Source of the DNA: Planctomycetaceae bacterium
Lineage (GTDB): Bacteria > Planctomycetota > Planctomycetia > Pirellulales > Thermoguttaceae
NCBI GenBank assembly: GCA_031256755.1
Contig: JAIRPZ010000211.1
Span: 1 to 6,106 of the forward strand
Length of the DNA stretch: 6,106 bases
Direction: 5' to 3'
Positions 4,603 through 6,106 of the stretch are shown in pieces. Numbering within the stretch: position 1 is the first letter of the stretch; each line of letters begins with the position of its first letter. The notes under the pieces are model-generated. The model searched no databases. It saw nothing but the letters and a program-made list of their open reading frames with translations, and was not told the origin of the DNA. The translations under genes were made by a program, and so were the position numbers.

Positions 4603-5964
4603 TTGTCCGGTTCTTCTCGAACACTTGCGGTGATCGGCGGCGGCTTAGCCGGTATTGCTGCCGCAGAGACCGCTGCAAGACAAGGACGGCAGCCCGTAAT
4701 TTTCGAGCGGGCATCTGTCCTCGGCGGGCGTGCTGCGTCATTGCCGGAGCCGGTACGCAAGGTCTGGATTGACAACGGGCAGCATTTGCTTCTCGGCTGC
4801 TGTACGGAAATGCTTGCCCTCAACCGCCGGCTCGGTTTAGACCGTTTTTTTCAGCAAACCGATACGCTCCCCTTTTACAATGTGCAAAATCAATGCTGGA
4901 ATTTATCTGCGTCTCGTCTGCTGCCGGTTTCTCTGCAATTCCTGCCTGCTCTTTTGACGATGCCGTTTCTCCCCTTTTCGGAACGTTTGAAAACCGGATA
5001 TTTACTGCAAAAATTGGTCAAAGAAGATTTTTTTCGGGCAAATCTTCCGGCAAAAACCGTTGCGGACTGGCTTCGGCAGCATTGGGTTCCGCAAAAGACG
5101 CGTGATTCTTTTTGGGATCCGCTGATTTTGAGTGCGTTGAGCGAAACGGCGGATCATACGGCGGCGGCGGCGTTGCAGAAGGTTGTCCGGGACGTTTTTT
5201 TTGCCGGACGCGGGGGAATGACGCTGCATCTTCCGATTGTTCCGCTGCGGGAGATTTACCATGATGCCGTTCTGAATCCGCTGACCAAACTTGGCATTTC
5301 GTTCCGATTTTTCAAGCGTCTGCGGCGGCTGCATTGGGAGAAAAAAAACAGTGCTGTCGAAATTACCGCGGTTGAATTTTCTGACGGCAGCACAGAACAA
5401 TTCGATGATTATGTTTTTGCGGTTCCGGCATTTGCGTTGTGGAAGGTGCTGAATGATTCCGGTCTTTCGGACACTGCGGAGCGGCTTGGGCTGAACCGTT
5501 TTGAGCCGGGTTCGATCTCAACGGTGCATCTTTGGCTGGATCGTCCGCTCCTAAACGGCAGGAAATGCGGCGTTTTACTGGGAGGAGACGGACAATTTCT
5601 CTGCTGCTGCAAGGAGTCGGACCATTATTATACGGTGGTGGTCAGTGCTTCTCACCGGATTTTGCCGGATGCGGAAATGACGGCAAGCGGCAGCCGGATG
5701 CTGGTCGAAAGGATATTGGAACAACTGCGGGCTGTGTTCGGGTGTTCGCCGCTGCGTGCTGTTCATGCGAGGGTTACGGTACGTTTTGATGCGGTGTTTT
5801 CTCCGGGAATTTCGGTTTTTGCGAATCGGGAGCGGTTTGATGTACCGGTGGGTCGACTGTTTTCCAACGCCGGCATTGCGGGGGACTGGGTGCTGCCGGA
5901 CTATCCAGCGACATTGGAAAGTGCTGTCCGCAGCGGTAACCTTGCCGGCAAGGACAGATTTTAA
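4603..5964 (+). CDS. hpnE: Hydroxysqualene dehydroxylase / squalene-associated FAD-dependent desaturase HpnE
   Basis: This is a 453-residue flavoprotein of the amine oxidase/phytoene desaturase fold, close to the usual HpnE length. VIGGGLAGIAAAE (10-22) is the FAD-binding Rossmann motif, E35 would hold the adenosine ribose, and VLGGRA (39-44) is the second dinucleotide motif. IDNGQHLLLGC (56-66) is a signature of the HpnE family. The C-terminus has AGDWVLPDYPATLESAVRSG (426-445), the closing FAD-binding segment. HpnE reduces hydroxysqualene to squalene after HpnD and HpnC have joined two farnesyl diphosphates, feeding hopanoid synthesis at the membrane. HpnC and HpnD are not in this window, so the pathway is split here or continues elsewhere. 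The start is uncertain: the frame is open back to ATG 4408 inside the HEAT gene, but the promoter at 4564-4572 and the position of the FAD motif favour TTG 4603. There is no in-frame ATG nearby and no Shine-Dalgarno sequence. The last residues (LAGKDRF) are encoded by a 14-bp palindrome. Confidence 0.9.
   Translation: MSGSSRTLAVIGGGLAGIAAAETAARQGRQPVIFERASVLGGRAASLPEPVRKVWIDNGQHLLLGCCTEMLALNRRLGLDRFFQQTDTLPFYNVQNQCWNLSASRLLPVSLQFLPALLTMPFLPFSERLKTGYLLQKLVKEDFFRANLPAKTVADWLRQHWVPQKTRDSFWDPLILSALSETADHTAAAALQKVVRDVFFAGRGGMTLHLPIVPLREIYHDAVLNPLTKLGISFRFFKRLRRLHWEKKNSAVEITAVEFSDGSTEQFDDYVFAVPAFALWKVLNDSGLSDTAERLGLNRFEPGSISTVHLWLDRPLLNGRKCGVLLGGDGQFLCCCKESDHYYTVVVSASHRILPDAEMTASGSRMLVERILEQLRAVFGCSPLRAVHARVTVRFDAVFSPGISVFANRERFDVPVGRLFSNAGIAGDWVLPDYPATLESAVRSGNLAGKDRF
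5940..5953. repeat. 14-bp perfect palindrome at the end of hpnE
   Basis: CCTTGCCGGCAAGG is its own reverse complement and lies just before the TAA stop. As RNA it gives a 5-bp stem with a 4-base loop, then ACAGAUUUU, a weak terminator-like layout overlapping the stop codon. It shares GGCAAGG with the repeats at 65-77 and 1199-1211, so it may be a relic of the same family. Confidence 0.4.
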
Positions 5965-6001
5965 CGGATCATTGATCATTGATAACGGATCATTGATCAT
6001 T
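5962..6001. repeat. Tandem 21-base repeat downstream of hpnE
   Basis: A 19-base unit beginning TAACGGATCATT occurs identically at 5962-5980 and 5983-6001, a period of 21 bases. The stop codon of hpnE (5962-5964) is part of the first copy. Each unit holds the TGATCA palindrome. Inverted copies of its core lie at 6042-6070. Confidence 0.75.
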
Positions 6002-6036
6002 AAACGGAGTGAAACCGTTTACAGCAGTTCTTTTTC
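6001..6036 (+). terminator. Possible terminator of hpnE
   Basis: TAAACGG (6001-6007) pairs with CCGTTTA (6015-6021) across a 7-base loop, and a U-rich run (TTCTTTTT, 6028-6035) follows after six bases. The stem is modest and the gap before the U run weakens the call. The surrounding inverted TGATCA repeats could add a larger stem. Confidence 0.35.
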
Positions 6037-6041
6037 AGCCT

Positions 6042-6080
6042 AATGATCAATTTCTCATCATCAATGATCAACTATCAATT
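6042..6080. repeat. Inverted copies of the TGATCA repeat at the right edge
   Basis: AATGATCAA (6042-6050) and TCAATGATCA (6061-6070) are reverse-complement matches to TTGATCATT and TGATCATTGA in the tandem repeat at 5962-6001, and ACTATCAATT follows. The two clusters therefore face each other around the hairpin at 6001-6021 and could form a long imperfect cruciform. The last 26 bases (6081-6106) show nothing I can identify. Confidence 0.55.
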
Positions 6081-6106
6081 TTTGCGATTTCCCCGGCGTT
6101 TCCCGT

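Noticed and set aside
4574..4633. A 19-codon frame starting ATG GAAAAT-like context just after the hpnE -10 element
   Set aside because: The ATG lies upstream of the expected transcript start (about 4579), and no Shine-Dalgarno sequence precedes it, so it is unlikely to be a leader peptide.
5962..6080. CRISPR array
   Set aside because: The repeats are only 21 bases apart with a 2-base gap, have inverted copies, and no spacers of usual length.
1..6106. A new defence, mobile or biosynthetic system spanning the window
   Set aside because: The four genes face different ways, have separate promoters and share no pathway; no nuclease, transposase, integrase, toxin or synthetase motif is visible.

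Overview
The window carries four protein-coding genes, all apparently transcribed singly: two on the minus strand (a DUF1559-type prepilin-like protein and an exported double-domain CbiX-like protein) and two on the plus strand (a HEAT-repeat protein of unknown function and the squalene-pathway desaturase HpnE). The best guess for the source is a member of the Planctomycetota. The reasons are the DUF1559 protein with a type IV pilin-like N-terminus and a C-terminal H-X9-DG motif (a family greatly expanded in that phylum), the presence of hpnE, and weak or absent Shine-Dalgarno sequences at most starts. The related Lentisphaerota/Verrucomicrobiota cannot be excluded from sequence alone.

Layout. 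1-78: repeat-rich tail downstream of the DUF1559 gene. 79-1353 (-): DUF1559 protein, whose pre-cleavage leader is unusually long and is encoded by palindrome-rich DNA. 1354-1592: 5' leader and promoter of that gene, with a G-rich tract and an inverted repeat behind the next gene. 1593-2573 (-): CbiX-like exported protein, with a low-complexity in-frame segment near its C-terminus that coincides with a nested inverted repeat. 2574-2839: divergent intergenic region with a 39-bp dyad, near-identical 12-bp direct repeats, and promoters facing both ways. 2840-4489 (+): HEAT-repeat protein. 4490-4602: short intergenic promoter region. 4603-5964 (+): hpnE. 5965-6106: tandem and inverted copies of a TGATCA-centred repeat.

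How the parts relate. The four genes do not form an evident pathway or operon. HpnE makes squalene from hydroxysqualene, but its usual partners HpnC and HpnD are not here. The CbiX-like protein resembles tetrapyrrole metal chelatases but has a signal peptide, so it probably acts outside the cytoplasm. What unites the window is its non-coding layer. Each gene is preceded by an extended -10 promoter element (TGn plus a TATAAT-like hexamer), and short GC-rich repeats with a GTCCGGCA-type core recur in intergenic DNA and inside reading frames, where they seem to have added peptide segments to two proteins. I see no RNA genes, CRISPR array, transposase or defence system.
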